Origin: 40CM-2-70-7 sp035505915
GTDB lineage: Bacteria > Gemmatimonadota > Gemmatimonadetes > Gemmatimonadales > GWC2-71-9
Direction of reading: 5' to 3'
Length of the DNA stretch: 64,000 nucleotides
NCBI GenBank assembly: GCA_035505915.1
Contig: DATJQI010000032.1
Span: forward strand, 14,592-78,591
The position numbers and the translations under genes are program-made. The notes beneath the pieces are model-generated. The model was not told the DNA's origin, ran no database searches, and saw only the letters and a program-made list of their open reading frames with translations. Below, piece after piece: positions 41,440 through 49,397 of the stretch (its first letter is position 1; each line of letters opens with the position of its first letter).

Positions 41440-42003
41440 GTGTTCGAACGCCTGCGGGACGCCCTTCGGGCCGCGCTGGACGCGGCGACCCCGCCCGCCG
41501 ATCTGCGCGACCTGGCGGGACAGATGCGCGAGGCGGTGGTGGACGCGAAGGTGGCGGTGCGCGAGGTCCGGGAGGCGCTGAAGCGGACCGAGCTCGAGGT
41601 GGCCGCCGAGCGCCAGCGCCTGGCGGACGCGGAGCGGCGGGGCCGGTTGGCCGGAGAAATCCAGGATGCGGAGACGGTCGAGGTGGCGAACCGGTTCGCC
41701 GCCAAGCACCGGGAGCGCCTGGCCGTGCTGGAGCGGAAGTACGAGTCCCAGCAGGCGGAGCTGGCGCTGGCGGAGAAGGAGCTGGCCGAGATGCAGACCC
41801 AGCTCTCGGCCGCCGACCAGGGCCGGGTGGGGGCGGAGCGGAGCACCGAGGCGGCCTGGCGGGAGATCCAGCGCGCCGGCGGCGCGCGGCCGGGGGTCGA
41901 CCCCGAGGACGATCTGCTCAAGTCCCAGATGGAGCGGGCCCAGCGGGAGGCGGCGGCGGACCGTCAGCTCGACGAACTCAAGAAGAAACTGCGAAAGGAC
42001 TGA
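41440..42003 (+). CDS. Coiled-coil protein resembling PspA/IM30
   Basis: A 187-residue, highly charged, almost fully helical protein (Ala 20 percent-like, many Arg/Glu), with long coiled-coil stretches from about residue 40 to 135. The layout resembles PspA/Vipp1 membrane-remodelling proteins but lacks a clear N-terminal amphipathic helix, so the assignment is loose. Starts at GTG 41440 with AGGG nearby. It sits between the FmdB-like gene and the DUF1028 gene on one strand. Confidence 0.65.
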   Translation: MFERLRDALRAALDAATPPADLRDLAGQMREAVVDAKVAVREVREALKRTELEVAAERQRLADAERRGRLAGEIQDAETVEVANRFAAKHRERLAVLERKYESQQAELALAEKELAEMQTQLSAADQGRVGAERSTEAAWREIQRAGGARPGVDPEDDLLKSQMERAQREAAADRQLDELKKKLRKD

Positions 42004-42007
42004 GGCG

Positions 42008-43009
42008 ATGCTCCTGCTTGTCCTGGCTCTCCAGCAGCCCGTGCCCCTGCCCACCGCGGCCCCTCCCGACTTCGAAAAACGCGCGCACACCTACAGCATC
42101 GTGGCCTACGACTCCGTCACCGGCGACCTCGGGATCGCGGTGGAGTCGAAGTTCCCGAACGTGGGCGGGATCGTGCCCTGGGCCCGTGCCGGCGTGGGCG
42201 CGGTGGCGAGCCAATCCCTCGGCAACACGCATTTCGGCAACGAAGGGCTGGACCTGATCGCGCAGGGCGCCACGGCGGCCGAGGCGATGCGGATCGTGAT
42301 GCGGTCGGACCCCCGGCTCCAGCAGCGGCAGGTGGGGATGGTGGACGCGATGGGAAACAGCGCCAGCTGGACCGGCGACTCCTGCTTCGACTGGGCGGGC
42401 GGCCGCACCCTCGGTGCCGACGGCACCGTCATCCTGGGCGGGAAGGGCCAGATGATCGTGGGGCACGGCTTCGCCGCGCAGGCGAACATCATGGTGTCGG
42501 ACCAGACCGTGAAGAACCTCGCCGACGCTTTCCTGGCGGCGAAGGGATCCCTGGCGGACCGGCTGATGGCGGCGCTCCACGCGGGGCAGGCCGGGGGCGG
42601 GGACAAGCGGGGGATGGAATCGGCCGCGCTGCTCGTGGTGCGGAAGAACGGCGGGTACCTGGGCAACAACGACCGGTACATCGACATCCGCGTGTACGAC
42701 GACACCAATCCGATCCGTGAGCTCGACCGGCTCTACCGGCTTCACCAGCTGTACTTCTTCACCTCCAAGCCCGAAGACCTGATCCCCATCACGCCGGACA
42801 TCGTGAAGCAGCTCGAGCCGATTCTCCTCCGGGAGCCGCTGAACCAGAAGGAGAAGTGGCTGGCGGCCCCGCAGGGCGCGGCCACTCAGACCTTCCTCGA
42901 GGCGCTCGCCAATTTCATGTACTGGGAGAACTACGACGTGCGCGTCCGGATGGACGGAAGAATCGATCGCGTGGTGCTCGAGGATATTCTGGCCCGGAGA
43001 AAGAAATGA
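42008..43009 (+). CDS. DUF1028 family protein, Ntn-hydrolase-like
   Basis: A 333-residue protein. After a short, possibly cleaved N-terminus comes the DUF1028 core: TYSIVAYDSVTGDLGIAVESKFPNVGG, then ASQSLGNTHFGNEGL, with GHGFAAQANIM near the middle. The family has an Ntn-hydrolase-type fold and unknown substrate. The last ~110 residues (LDRLYRLHQLYFF, ALANFMYWENYDVRV) look like the PG_binding_2-type tail often attached to DUF1028. Stop overlaps the POT transporter start (ATGA), suggesting peptide turnover and uptake together. Confidence 0.88.
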   Translation: MLLLVLALQQPVPLPTAAPPDFEKRAHTYSIVAYDSVTGDLGIAVESKFPNVGGIVPWARAGVGAVASQSLGNTHFGNEGLDLIAQGATAAEAMRIVMRSDPRLQQRQVGMVDAMGNSASWTGDSCFDWAGGRTLGADGTVILGGKGQMIVGHGFAAQANIMVSDQTVKNLADAFLAAKGSLADRLMAALHAGQAGGGDKRGMESAALLVVRKNGGYLGNNDRYIDIRVYDDTNPIRELDRLYRLHQLYFFTSKPEDLIPITPDIVKQLEPILLREPLNQKEKWLAAPQGAATQTFLEALANFMYWENYDVRVRMDGRIDRVVLEDILARRKK

Positions 43010-44337
43010 CCGCACCCGCGGCTCCGCGCGATACGTCGTTCTTCGGGCACCCCCGGGGCCTCTCGACGCTGTTCTTCCTGGAGCTCTGGGAGCGCTTCTC
43101 GTACTACGGCATGCGGGCGTTCCTCATCCTGTACATGGTCCACCCGCTCGGCTTCAACGACGCGCACGCCGGCCGCATCTACGGGAACTACACGTCGAGC
43201 GCGTGGGCCGCGGCCGTCTTCGGCGGGATCCTCGCCGACCGGTGGCTGGGCCAATACCGGAGCGTGCTCTTCGGGGGGATCATCATCGCCCTCGGCCATT
43301 TCACCCTCGCCTTCCATCCTCTGCCCTTCTTCTACACGGGTCTGGGACTCATCGTGGTCGGCACGGGCCTTCTCAAGCCCAACGTTTCAGGCATCGTCGG
43401 CGCGCTCTATGAGAGCGGGGACGAACGGCGGGATGCGGGGTTCTCGATCTTCTACATGGGGATCAATACCGGCGCGTTTCTCGGGCCCATCATCGCCGGA
43501 TACCTGGCGCAGGAAGTGGACTGGCACATCGGCTTTCTGTGTGCGGGCATCGGCATGACCCTCGGACTCGTTCAGTTCGTGCTGCACCGGGATCGCCTGC
43601 GCCCGGCCATCGAGCGGTTGGCCCACCGCCCCAGGGCCGCCGCGGTGGTCCAGGCCGCCGCCACCGGCGAGGCCACCTTCTGGGCACTCACCAAGGTCGA
43701 GTGGAAGCGCATCGCCGCGATGGCGTTCTTCTTCGTCGGCGCGGCCATTTTCTGGGGCGCCTACGAGCAGGCGGGGTCGAGCCTGAACCTGTTCGGGGAC
43801 CGCTACACCACCCTCACCATCCTGGGATTCCACTTCCCCTCGAGCTGGTACGTGTCGGTGCAGGCGATCTTCGTGATTCTGCTCGCCCCCGGCTTCGCGT
43901 GGTTGTGGATCCACCTGGGCAAGTACGAGCCCTCTACACCCACGAAATTCGCGTTCGGCCTGTTCTTCGTCGGACTCTCATTCCTGTTCCTCCTGCCCGC
44001 GGCGTACGCCATCCAGGCCACGCCCGGGCTTCGCGTCTCGCCGTTCTGGCTGGTCGGGTGCTACTTCATTCAGGAGCTGGCCGAGCTGTCGATCTCGCCG
44101 GTGGGGCTGTCGGTGTTCACCAAGCTGTCTCCCGTGAAGATCGTGGGCATGATGCTGGGAGTCTGGTTCCTCGCGGACGCGATCGGCAACAAAGCCGCCG
44201 GCTTCGCGGCCGGTTTCATCTCGTCCGCGCCGATGCAGGAGCTCTTCCTGGTGGTCGCGGGCGTCTGCATCGGGGCCTCCGTCATCGCCTTCATCCTGGT
44301 GCCGCCGGTGAAGAAGCTCATGGGGGGCGTGCGCTGA
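43006..44337 (+). CDS. Proton-coupled oligopeptide (POT/PTR2) transporter
   Basis: A 443-residue major-facilitator protein with about 12 membrane helices. The POT signature ELWERFSYYGMRAFLILYMV is intact (ExxERFxYYG), and FYMGINTGAFLGPIIAGYLAQ is the second PTR2 signature. Imports di- and tripeptides with protons. It lacks the extra helices of many bacterial POTs, so it is on the short side. Coupled to the DUF1028 gene. A palindrome-rich element follows immediately. Confidence 0.93.
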   Translation: MTAPAAPRDTSFFGHPRGLSTLFFLELWERFSYYGMRAFLILYMVHPLGFNDAHAGRIYGNYTSSAWAAAVFGGILADRWLGQYRSVLFGGIIIALGHFTLAFHPLPFFYTGLGLIVVGTGLLKPNVSGIVGALYESGDERRDAGFSIFYMGINTGAFLGPIIAGYLAQEVDWHIGFLCAGIGMTLGLVQFVLHRDRLRPAIERLAHRPRAAAVVQAAATGEATFWALTKVEWKRIAAMAFFFVGAAIFWGAYEQAGSSLNLFGDRYTTLTILGFHFPSSWYVSVQAIFVILLAPGFAWLWIHLGKYEPSTPTKFAFGLFFVGLSFLFLLPAAYAIQATPGLRVSPFWLVGCYFIQELAELSISPVGLSVFTKLSPVKIVGMMLGVWFLADAIGNKAAGFAAGFISSAPMQELFLVVAGVCIGASVIAFILVPPVKKLMGGVR

Positions 44338-44359
44338 GCCGGTTCCCGTCCCCGTTCCC

Positions 44360-44474
44360 GCGGGCTGACAGCCCGCTCTCGGCGCGGGCGCGGCCTGAAG
44401 GCCTTGCACTGCCGGAGCCTCGTGCATTGGCGAGTCCTTCAGGACTCCATCGAGCCGAGAGCGGCCTTCAGGCC
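44360..44474. repeat. Cluster of nested palindromes (REP/MITE-like)
   Basis: GCGGGCT and AGCCCGC (44360-44366, 44370-44376), GGCCTGAAGGCC (44392-44403), GAGTCCTTCAGGACTC (44432-44447) and GGCCTTCAGGCC (44463-44474) lie inside a long outer pair: GCTCTCGGC (44375-44383) with GCCGAGAGC (44454-44462). This fills the gap between the POT and metallo-hydrolase genes and suggests a small structured repeat element. GAGTCCTTCAGG also occurs in the lipB repeat. Confidence 0.75.
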
Positions 44475-44507
44475 GCGCGAACGATCCGCAGCCCGTGGGT
44501 CTTGGTG

Positions 44508-45368
44508 ATGCTGATCCTGGTACTTCTCTCCGGTGCCGTGTCAGCCCAGACCAAGGTCGTCCTGCTCGGCACCGGCTTCCCGCGCCCCGACCCGAACGCC
44601 TGGGGCCCGGCCACCGCGGTGGTCGTGGGCGACCGGGTCTTCCTGGTCGACGCGGGCGTCGGTGTCGAGCGGCGCCTGGCGGCCGCGCACCTCCCCATCA
44701 ACGGCGTCACCGCCCTCTTCATCACGCACCTCCACTCCGACCACACCCTCGGCCTCGCCGACCTGATCCTCACCAGCTGGGTGATGCAACGCCGTGGCCC
44801 GCTGCAGGCCTTCGGACCCGCCGGGCTCCAGGCCATGGTGAATCACCTGATGGCCGCGTACGCGGTGGACGAGAAAGCGCGGATCGAGGATCTCGAGCAC
44901 GAGTCGGCCGAGAACCTGCGGGTGGCGGTCCACGAGATCGCGGCGGGCGTGGTGTACGACAGCGGGGGCGTGAAGGTCACGGCCTTCCGGGTGCTGCACG
45001 GGCCCCTGGAGGCGTACGGCTACCGCTTCGATACGCCCGGTCGGGTGGTGGTGATCTCCGGGGACACCCGCCCGAGCGAGGAGCTGGTCCGGCAGGCGAC
45101 CGGCGCCGACGTCCTGGTGCACGAGGTCTACGCCGCGTCCCGCCTCAAGGTCGAAGACCGCCCCGGCGGAGCCGACTGGCCCGCCTACATGCGCTCTCTC
45201 CACACGTCGGATGTCGAGCTCGGGCAGCTCGCGGCCCGGATCCACCCCAAGCTGCTCGTGCTCACGCACATCATCCGGATGGGCGCGACGGACGACGAAA
45301 TGCTGGCGGCGGTGCGGCAGAACTTCCGGGGTGAGGTGGTGATGGGGAAGGACTTGGGGGAGTACTGA
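44508..45368 (+). CDS. Exported MBL-fold metallo-hydrolase
   Basis: A 286-residue metallo-beta-lactamase-fold protein. The zinc motif is THLHSDHTLGLADLIL; further ligands are in VFRVLHGP, ISGDTRPSEE and VLTHIIRMG. An N-terminal hydrophobic run (MLILVLLSGAVSAQ) looks like a signal peptide with a short n-region. In-frame TTG (44502) and GTG (44505) starts are possible, and no ribosome site is clear; the palindromic element ends 33 bases upstream and may have reshaped the original 5' end. RNase Z- or arylsulfatase-like; substrate unknown. Confidence 0.85.
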   Translation: MLILVLLSGAVSAQTKVVLLGTGFPRPDPNAWGPATAVVVGDRVFLVDAGVGVERRLAAAHLPINGVTALFITHLHSDHTLGLADLILTSWVMQRRGPLQAFGPAGLQAMVNHLMAAYAVDEKARIEDLEHESAENLRVAVHEIAAGVVYDSGGVKVTAFRVLHGPLEAYGYRFDTPGRVVVISGDTRPSEELVRQATGADVLVHEVYAASRLKVEDRPGGADWPAYMRSLHTSDVELGQLAARIHPKLLVLTHIIRMGATDDEMLAAVRQNFRGEVVMGKDLGEY

Positions 45369-45380
45369 ACAAGAAGCAGG

Positions 45381-45492
45381 TCCTTCGCGCCTTCGGCGCT
45401 CAGGATGACACTCGCCTTTTTTCATTTCCTTGTTCCAAAGGGACCCTGCCATGTCATCCTGAGCGAGCGCGCGAATGCGCGCGCGCGAAGGA
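45381..45492. repeat. TCATCCTGAGC-type inverted repeat
   Basis: TCCTTCGCG (45381-45389) and CGCTCAGGATGACA (45397-45410) on the left face TGTCATCCTGAGCG (45452-45465) and CGCGAAGGA (45484-45492) on the right. An AT-richer 40-base spacer with a TTTTTTC run lies between the arms, and a GCGC-rich stretch pads the right arm. It sits between the convergent metallo-hydrolase and ABC transporter genes. From memory the core GTCATCCTGAGC...GAAGGATCT is widespread in unrelated bacterial genomes. Confidence 0.85.
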
Positions 45493-45505
45493 TCTCTCGA
45501 CCGAG

Positions 45506-46489
45506 TTACATCGGCTTCTCTCCGAAGTGGCAGGCCGCCCGTTGATCCCCCCCGAAATCCCGCAGCTCCGGTGCCTCGCGTGCGCACCGCTCGCCCTTGA
45601 GGGGATGCGGGCACCGCGGATGAAAGCGGCACCCGTCGGGCGGCGAGACCGGGGACGGCACGTCGCCCGACAGCACGATCCGGTTCCGCGGCGCGTCGGG
45701 ATCGGGCACGGGCACCGCTGAGAGCAGTGACCGGGTGTACGGGTGCCGGGGGGCGGCATAGAGCCGGTCGACCGGCGCCTCCTCCACGATCCGCCCCGCA
45801 TACATCACCGCCACGCGGTCGGCCACGTTGCGGACGACGGCGAGGTCGTGGGCGATGAACAGGTACGTGAGTCCGTGCGCTTGCTGGAGATCCTTGAGCA
45901 GGTTCAGCACCTGGGCCTGCACCGACACGTCGAGCGCGGTCACGGGCTCGTCGCAGATGAGGAACTGAGGCCGAAGCGCCAGGGCGCGGGCGATGCCCAC
46001 CCGCTGGCGCTGTCCCCCCGACAGCTCGTGGGGATATCGCGGGGCGAATCCGGCGTCGAGCCCCACCTCCGCCAGGAGCTCCGTCACCCGCGCCGGCCGC
46101 TCGGCCCGGGACGCCAGCCGGTGAATCACCAGGGGCTCGGCGATCGCCTCCCCCACGGTCATCCGGGGATTGAGCGACCCCGAAGGATCCTGGAAAATCA
46201 CCTGCATCCGGCGCCGCAGGGCCCGCAGCTCGGGGCTTCCCAGTCCGAACACGTCGATGCCGTCGAAGGTGAAGCGCCCGTCGGTGGGCTCCACGAGCCG
46301 AAGCAGCGCCCGCCCCACGGTGGTCTTGCCCGACCCGGTCTCGCCGACCAGCGCGAGCGTGCGGCCCGCCGGGATCTCGAACGAAACACCATCCACCGCG
46401 CGGACCACCTCACGTGCCCCCAGTCCGAAGAGACCCCGGCGGACGGGGAAGTGCTTGACGAGTCCCTCGACCTGAACGAGCGCGCTCAC
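45506..46489 (-). CDS. Oligopeptide/dipeptide ABC transporter ATP-binding protein (OppF/DppF type)
   Basis: A 327-residue ATPase. Walker A ALVGETGSGKTT, Q-loop region VIFQDPSGSLNP, signature LSGGQRQRVGIARAL, Walker B LICDEPVTALDVS, switch His in FIAHDLA. The C-terminal oligopeptide-HPY region contains GCRFHPRCPHP with cysteines that can hold an iron-sulfur cluster. GTG start overlaps the previous stop (GTGA). Last gene of a five-gene importer operon running from 51047. Confidence 0.95.
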   Translation of the reverse strand: MSALVQVEGLVKHFPVRRGLFGLGAREVVRAVDGVSFEIPAGRTLALVGETGSGKTTVGRALLRLVEPTDGRFTFDGIDVFGLGSPELRALRRRMQVIFQDPSGSLNPRMTVGEAIAEPLVIHRLASRAERPARVTELLAEVGLDAGFAPRYPHELSGGQRQRVGIARALALRPQFLICDEPVTALDVSVQAQVLNLLKDLQQAHGLTYLFIAHDLAVVRNVADRVAVMYAGRIVEEAPVDRLYAAPRHPYTRSLLSAVPVPDPDAPRNRIVLSGDVPSPVSPPDGCRFHPRCPHPLKGERCAREAPELRDFGGDQRAACHFGEKPM

Positions 46490-47484
46490 GTCGCCTTCCG
46501 GCGTCCGGGCTCGGTCACGAGCCAGCACCGCGCCGATTGCCCCGGCGCCGGACCGTCCAGCAGGGGGGGCTCGTCGGTCCGGCACCGGTCCCAGGCATGG
46601 GGGCACCGCGGATGGAAGCGGCAGCCCGAGGGCCACGCCGTGGCCGGCGGCACGCCTCCCGGAATCCCCGACAGACGCCCCCGCCCGCCGTCCAGGCGGG
46701 GGACCGAAGCGAGCAGGCCGGCCGTGTAGGGGTGCAGGGGGTGGGCGAAGAGATCGCGGGTCGCGGCGGTTTCCACCACCTGGCCTCCGTACATCACCGC
46801 CACCCGATCCGCGACACCGGCGACGATGCCGAGATCGTGCGTGATCAGGAGGACCGCCATGCCCAGCTCGGCCTGCTTCCGCTCGAGGAGCTCGAGGATC
46901 TGTGCCTGCACCGTCACGTCCAGGGCCGTGGTCGGCTCGTCCGCGATGAGGACCTTGGGGTGGCAGATCAGCGCCATCGCGATCATCACGCGCTGGCAGG
47001 TGCCGCCCGAGAGCTGGTGCGGGTACTCGTCGGCGCGACGCGCGGCGTCGGGCACGCCCACCTGCTCGAGCATCTCGACCGCGCGGGCCCGCGCCTCCAC
47101 CCGCGACAGACCCAGGTGCACCCGCGCCACCTCGGCGATCTGGTCGCCCACCGTGAACACCGGGTTGAGCGAGACTGTCGGCTCCTGGAACACCATCGCG
47201 ATCCCGTTTCCGCGCACCGCGCGGAGCTCGGGGGGCGACAGGGTGAGCAGGTTCCGGCCCTCGAACTCGATCAGGGACCCCGGCAGCACGTGCCCGGGCG
47301 GCTCCGGGATGAGCCGGAGTATGGAGAGGGAGGTCACCGTCTTCCCCGAGCCCGATTCGCCGACCACGGCCAGGGTCTCGCCGGGACGGAGCTCCCATGA
47401 CACGCCGTCCACCGCGCGGGCCGTACCCGCGGGCGTGACGAAGTAGGTCTTGAGGTCGCGGACCGACAGCAGCGGCGCCGTCAC
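46486..47484 (-). CDS. Oligopeptide/dipeptide ABC transporter ATP-binding protein (OppD/DppD type)
   Basis: A 332-residue ATPase. Walker A VVGESGSGKTVTSLS, Q-loop MVFQEPTVSLNP, Walker B LIADEPTTALDVT, switch His in LITHDLG, and the C-terminal GCRFHPRCPHAWDRC motif. The ABC signature reads LSGGTCQRVMIA: the usual residues M-R or Q-R before Q are T-C here. GTG start overlaps the permease stop. Works with the OppF-type partner as the nucleotide-binding pair. Confidence 0.95.
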   Translation of the reverse strand: MTAPLLSVRDLKTYFVTPAGTARAVDGVSWELRPGETLAVVGESGSGKTVTSLSILRLIPEPPGHVLPGSLIEFEGRNLLTLSPPELRAVRGNGIAMVFQEPTVSLNPVFTVGDQIAEVARVHLGLSRVEARARAVEMLEQVGVPDAARRADEYPHQLSGGTCQRVMIAMALICHPKVLIADEPTTALDVTVQAQILELLERKQAELGMAVLLITHDLGIVAGVADRVAVMYGGQVVETAATRDLFAHPLHPYTAGLLASVPRLDGGRGRLSGIPGGVPPATAWPSGCRFHPRCPHAWDRCRTDEPPLLDGPAPGQSARCWLVTEPGRRKAT

Positions 47485-48407
47485 GACACCTCCGGCCGGG
47501 GATCGAGCGCGTCCCGCAACGCGTCTCCGACGGCGTTCCAGGACATCACCACCAGCGCGATGGTGAGGCCGGGAAAGAAGCTCGTCCACGGTGCCGTCGC
47601 CAGCTGGCCCTGTCCGTCGGCCACCATCGTGCCCCAGCTCGGCGTGGGCGGCTGGACTCCGAAGCCCAGGAACGAGAGTCCCGACTCGAGGAGCATCACG
47701 TTCCCGACCGACAGGGCGGCGGAGACGATGATCGGGGCGGCGGCGGCGGGCAGGAGGTGGCGGGAGATGATCCTCCAGGGCGACGCGCCGAGCGCCCGGG
47801 CGGCTTCGACGAAGGGGCGCTCGCGGATCGACAGGGCCTCGGCCCGCACCAGGCGGCTCATGGTGAACCACCCGGTGAGCCCGATGACCAGGACCAGGAC
47901 CCCCACGGAGACCCGGTTCCAGAACGTCACCACGAACAGGAGCACGAAGATCCTCGGGATGGCGAGTCCCACGTCCACCGCGCGCATCAGGAGCGAGTCG
48001 GTCCAGCCCCGCGCGTATCCGGCGGTCGCCCCGACGGCGACGCCGACCGTGAGCGCGATCAGGGTGGCGAGGAGCCCCACACCCAGCGACACGCGCCCGC
48101 CGTACACCAGCCGGCTCCAGATGTCCGCGCTGTAGAGGTCGGTGCCGAGCGGGTGGGCCCAGGAGGGCGGCGCGTCCTGCAGGGTGACGATGCCGGGCTG
48201 CGCGGCCGGATCGTAGGGCGCGACCAGCGGCGCGGCGAGGGCGGCCAGCGAGAAGAACACCAGGACCCGCAGGGACCAGGCGGCCGTCGGATGGCCGAAG
48301 AACCGACGCCCCGCGCGGGTGGGAAGCGCGAGCCGGCGCGCCAGGGCGACGCCCGCCCCCGCGATCAGGAGCAGCGCGAGGGCGGCGGCGGAGGCGCGGG
48401 CGGTCAG
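47481..48407 (-). CDS. ABC transporter permease (DppC type), probable CTG start
   Basis: A permease with the BPD transmembrane domain: WSLRVLVFFSLAALAAPLVAPYDP (first helix and family N-terminal motif), HPLGTDLYSADIWSRLVYGG, and the EAA-like loop EAARALGASPWRIISRHLLP. No ATG, GTG or TTG precedes the first helix in frame. The CTG at 48407 overlaps the dppB stop as CTGA with GGGAGG five bases upstream, matching the overlap style of this genome; this gives 308 residues and an extra N-terminal hydrophobic stretch. The first standard codon downstream is a GTG that would cut into helix one. Confidence 0.88.
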   Translation of the reverse strand: MTARASAAALALLLIAGAGVALARRLALPTRAGRRFFGHPTAAWSLRVLVFFSLAALAAPLVAPYDPAAQPGIVTLQDAPPSWAHPLGTDLYSADIWSRLVYGGRVSLGVGLLATLIALTVGVAVGATAGYARGWTDSLLMRAVDVGLAIPRIFVLLFVVTFWNRVSVGVLVLVIGLTGWFTMSRLVRAEALSIRERPFVEAARALGASPWRIISRHLLPAAAAPIIVSAALSVGNVMLLESGLSFLGFGVQPPTPSWGTMVADGQGQLATAPWTSFFPGLTIALVVMSWNAVGDALRDALDPRPEVS

Positions 48408-49396
48408 GAGGCCTCCCGGGCGCGGATGCGCGGATCGGCGACGGCGTAGAGCAGGTCGGCCACCAGGCTCCCCGTCACGACCAGCGTGCTGGCCACGATG
48501 GCGACCGCCGTCACCAGGCTGTGGTCCCGCGCCAGCACCGCGTCGGTGGCGAGACGCCCCATCCCCGGCCACGAGAACACGTCCTCGATCAGCACCGATC
48601 CCGTGAGCAGGAAGGGCAGGGAGACGCCGACGAGGGTGATGAACGGCAGCAAGGCGTTCCGGAGCGCGTGCACCAGCAGCACCCGGCGCTCGGCCAGTCC
48701 CTTGGCGCGCGCGGTGCGAATGAAATCACGGCCCAGGGTCTCGAGGAGCGCGGCGCGCTGAAATCGGGCGGTGCCGGCGGCCCCGACCAGGCCCAGCGTG
48801 CAGGCAGGGAGGATCAGGTGCAGGAGCCGGTCTCCGATCCGGCCCAGGAACGAGAGCGATTCGTAGGCCCCGGGGGTCGTGGTGCCGGTCGGCGGGAGCC
48901 AGCGGAGCCAGATCGAGAAGACGAAGACCAGGACCAGGCCCAGCCAGAAGGTGGGCACGGAATAGATGAAGAGCGTGGCGTTGCCCAGGGCGACGTCGGT
49001 GGTGCGCCGAGCGCGTGCGGCCTGGAGCAGTCCGATGAAGAGGCCGCCGCCGAGGTCGAGGACCAGGGCCGTGGCGGCGAGCAGCAGCGTGTTGGGAATG
49101 GCGGCCGCCAGGGCCTGGGCCACCGTGATCCCCTGACTGAACGCGAAGCCGAAATCCCCGTGGAGGAGGCCGCGGAGGTAGCGGAGGTACTGGGTGGTGA
49201 TGGGCTGGTCGAGGCCCCAGCGGTGAACGAGCGCCGCGATCACCCGCGGGTCGACGGGGCGGTCGGGGCCGGGCAGGAACGGCGAGCCCGGCGCGAGATG
49301 AATGACGACGAAGGTGAGGGTGACGACCCCGAAGACGATGGCGACCGCGGCGGCGAGGCGCCGCACCAGCCAGACCGCCGCGGCCGTCCCGCGCAC
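48404..49396 (-). CDS. ABC transporter permease (DppB type)
   Basis: A 330-residue membrane permease with about six helices. N-terminal VRRLAAAVAIVFGVVTLTFV and LAPGSPF are typical of DppB, PTFWLGLVLVFVFS is the conserved helix, and FIRTARAKGLAERRVLLVHA is the EAA loop that docks the ATPases. Starts at GTG 49396, one base after the substrate-binding-protein stop. Partner of the DppC-type permease. Confidence 0.95.
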   Translation of the reverse strand: MRGTAAAVWLVRRLAAAVAIVFGVVTLTFVVIHLAPGSPFLPGPDRPVDPRVIAALVHRWGLDQPITTQYLRYLRGLLHGDFGFAFSQGITVAQALAAAIPNTLLLAATALVLDLGGGLFIGLLQAARARRTTDVALGNATLFIYSVPTFWLGLVLVFVFSIWLRWLPPTGTTTPGAYESLSFLGRIGDRLLHLILPACTLGLVGAAGTARFQRAALLETLGRDFIRTARAKGLAERRVLLVHALRNALLPFITLVGVSLPFLLTGSVLIEDVFSWPGMGRLATDAVLARDHSLVTAVAIVASTLVVTGSLVADLLYAVADPRIRAREAS

Positions 49397-49397
49397 G

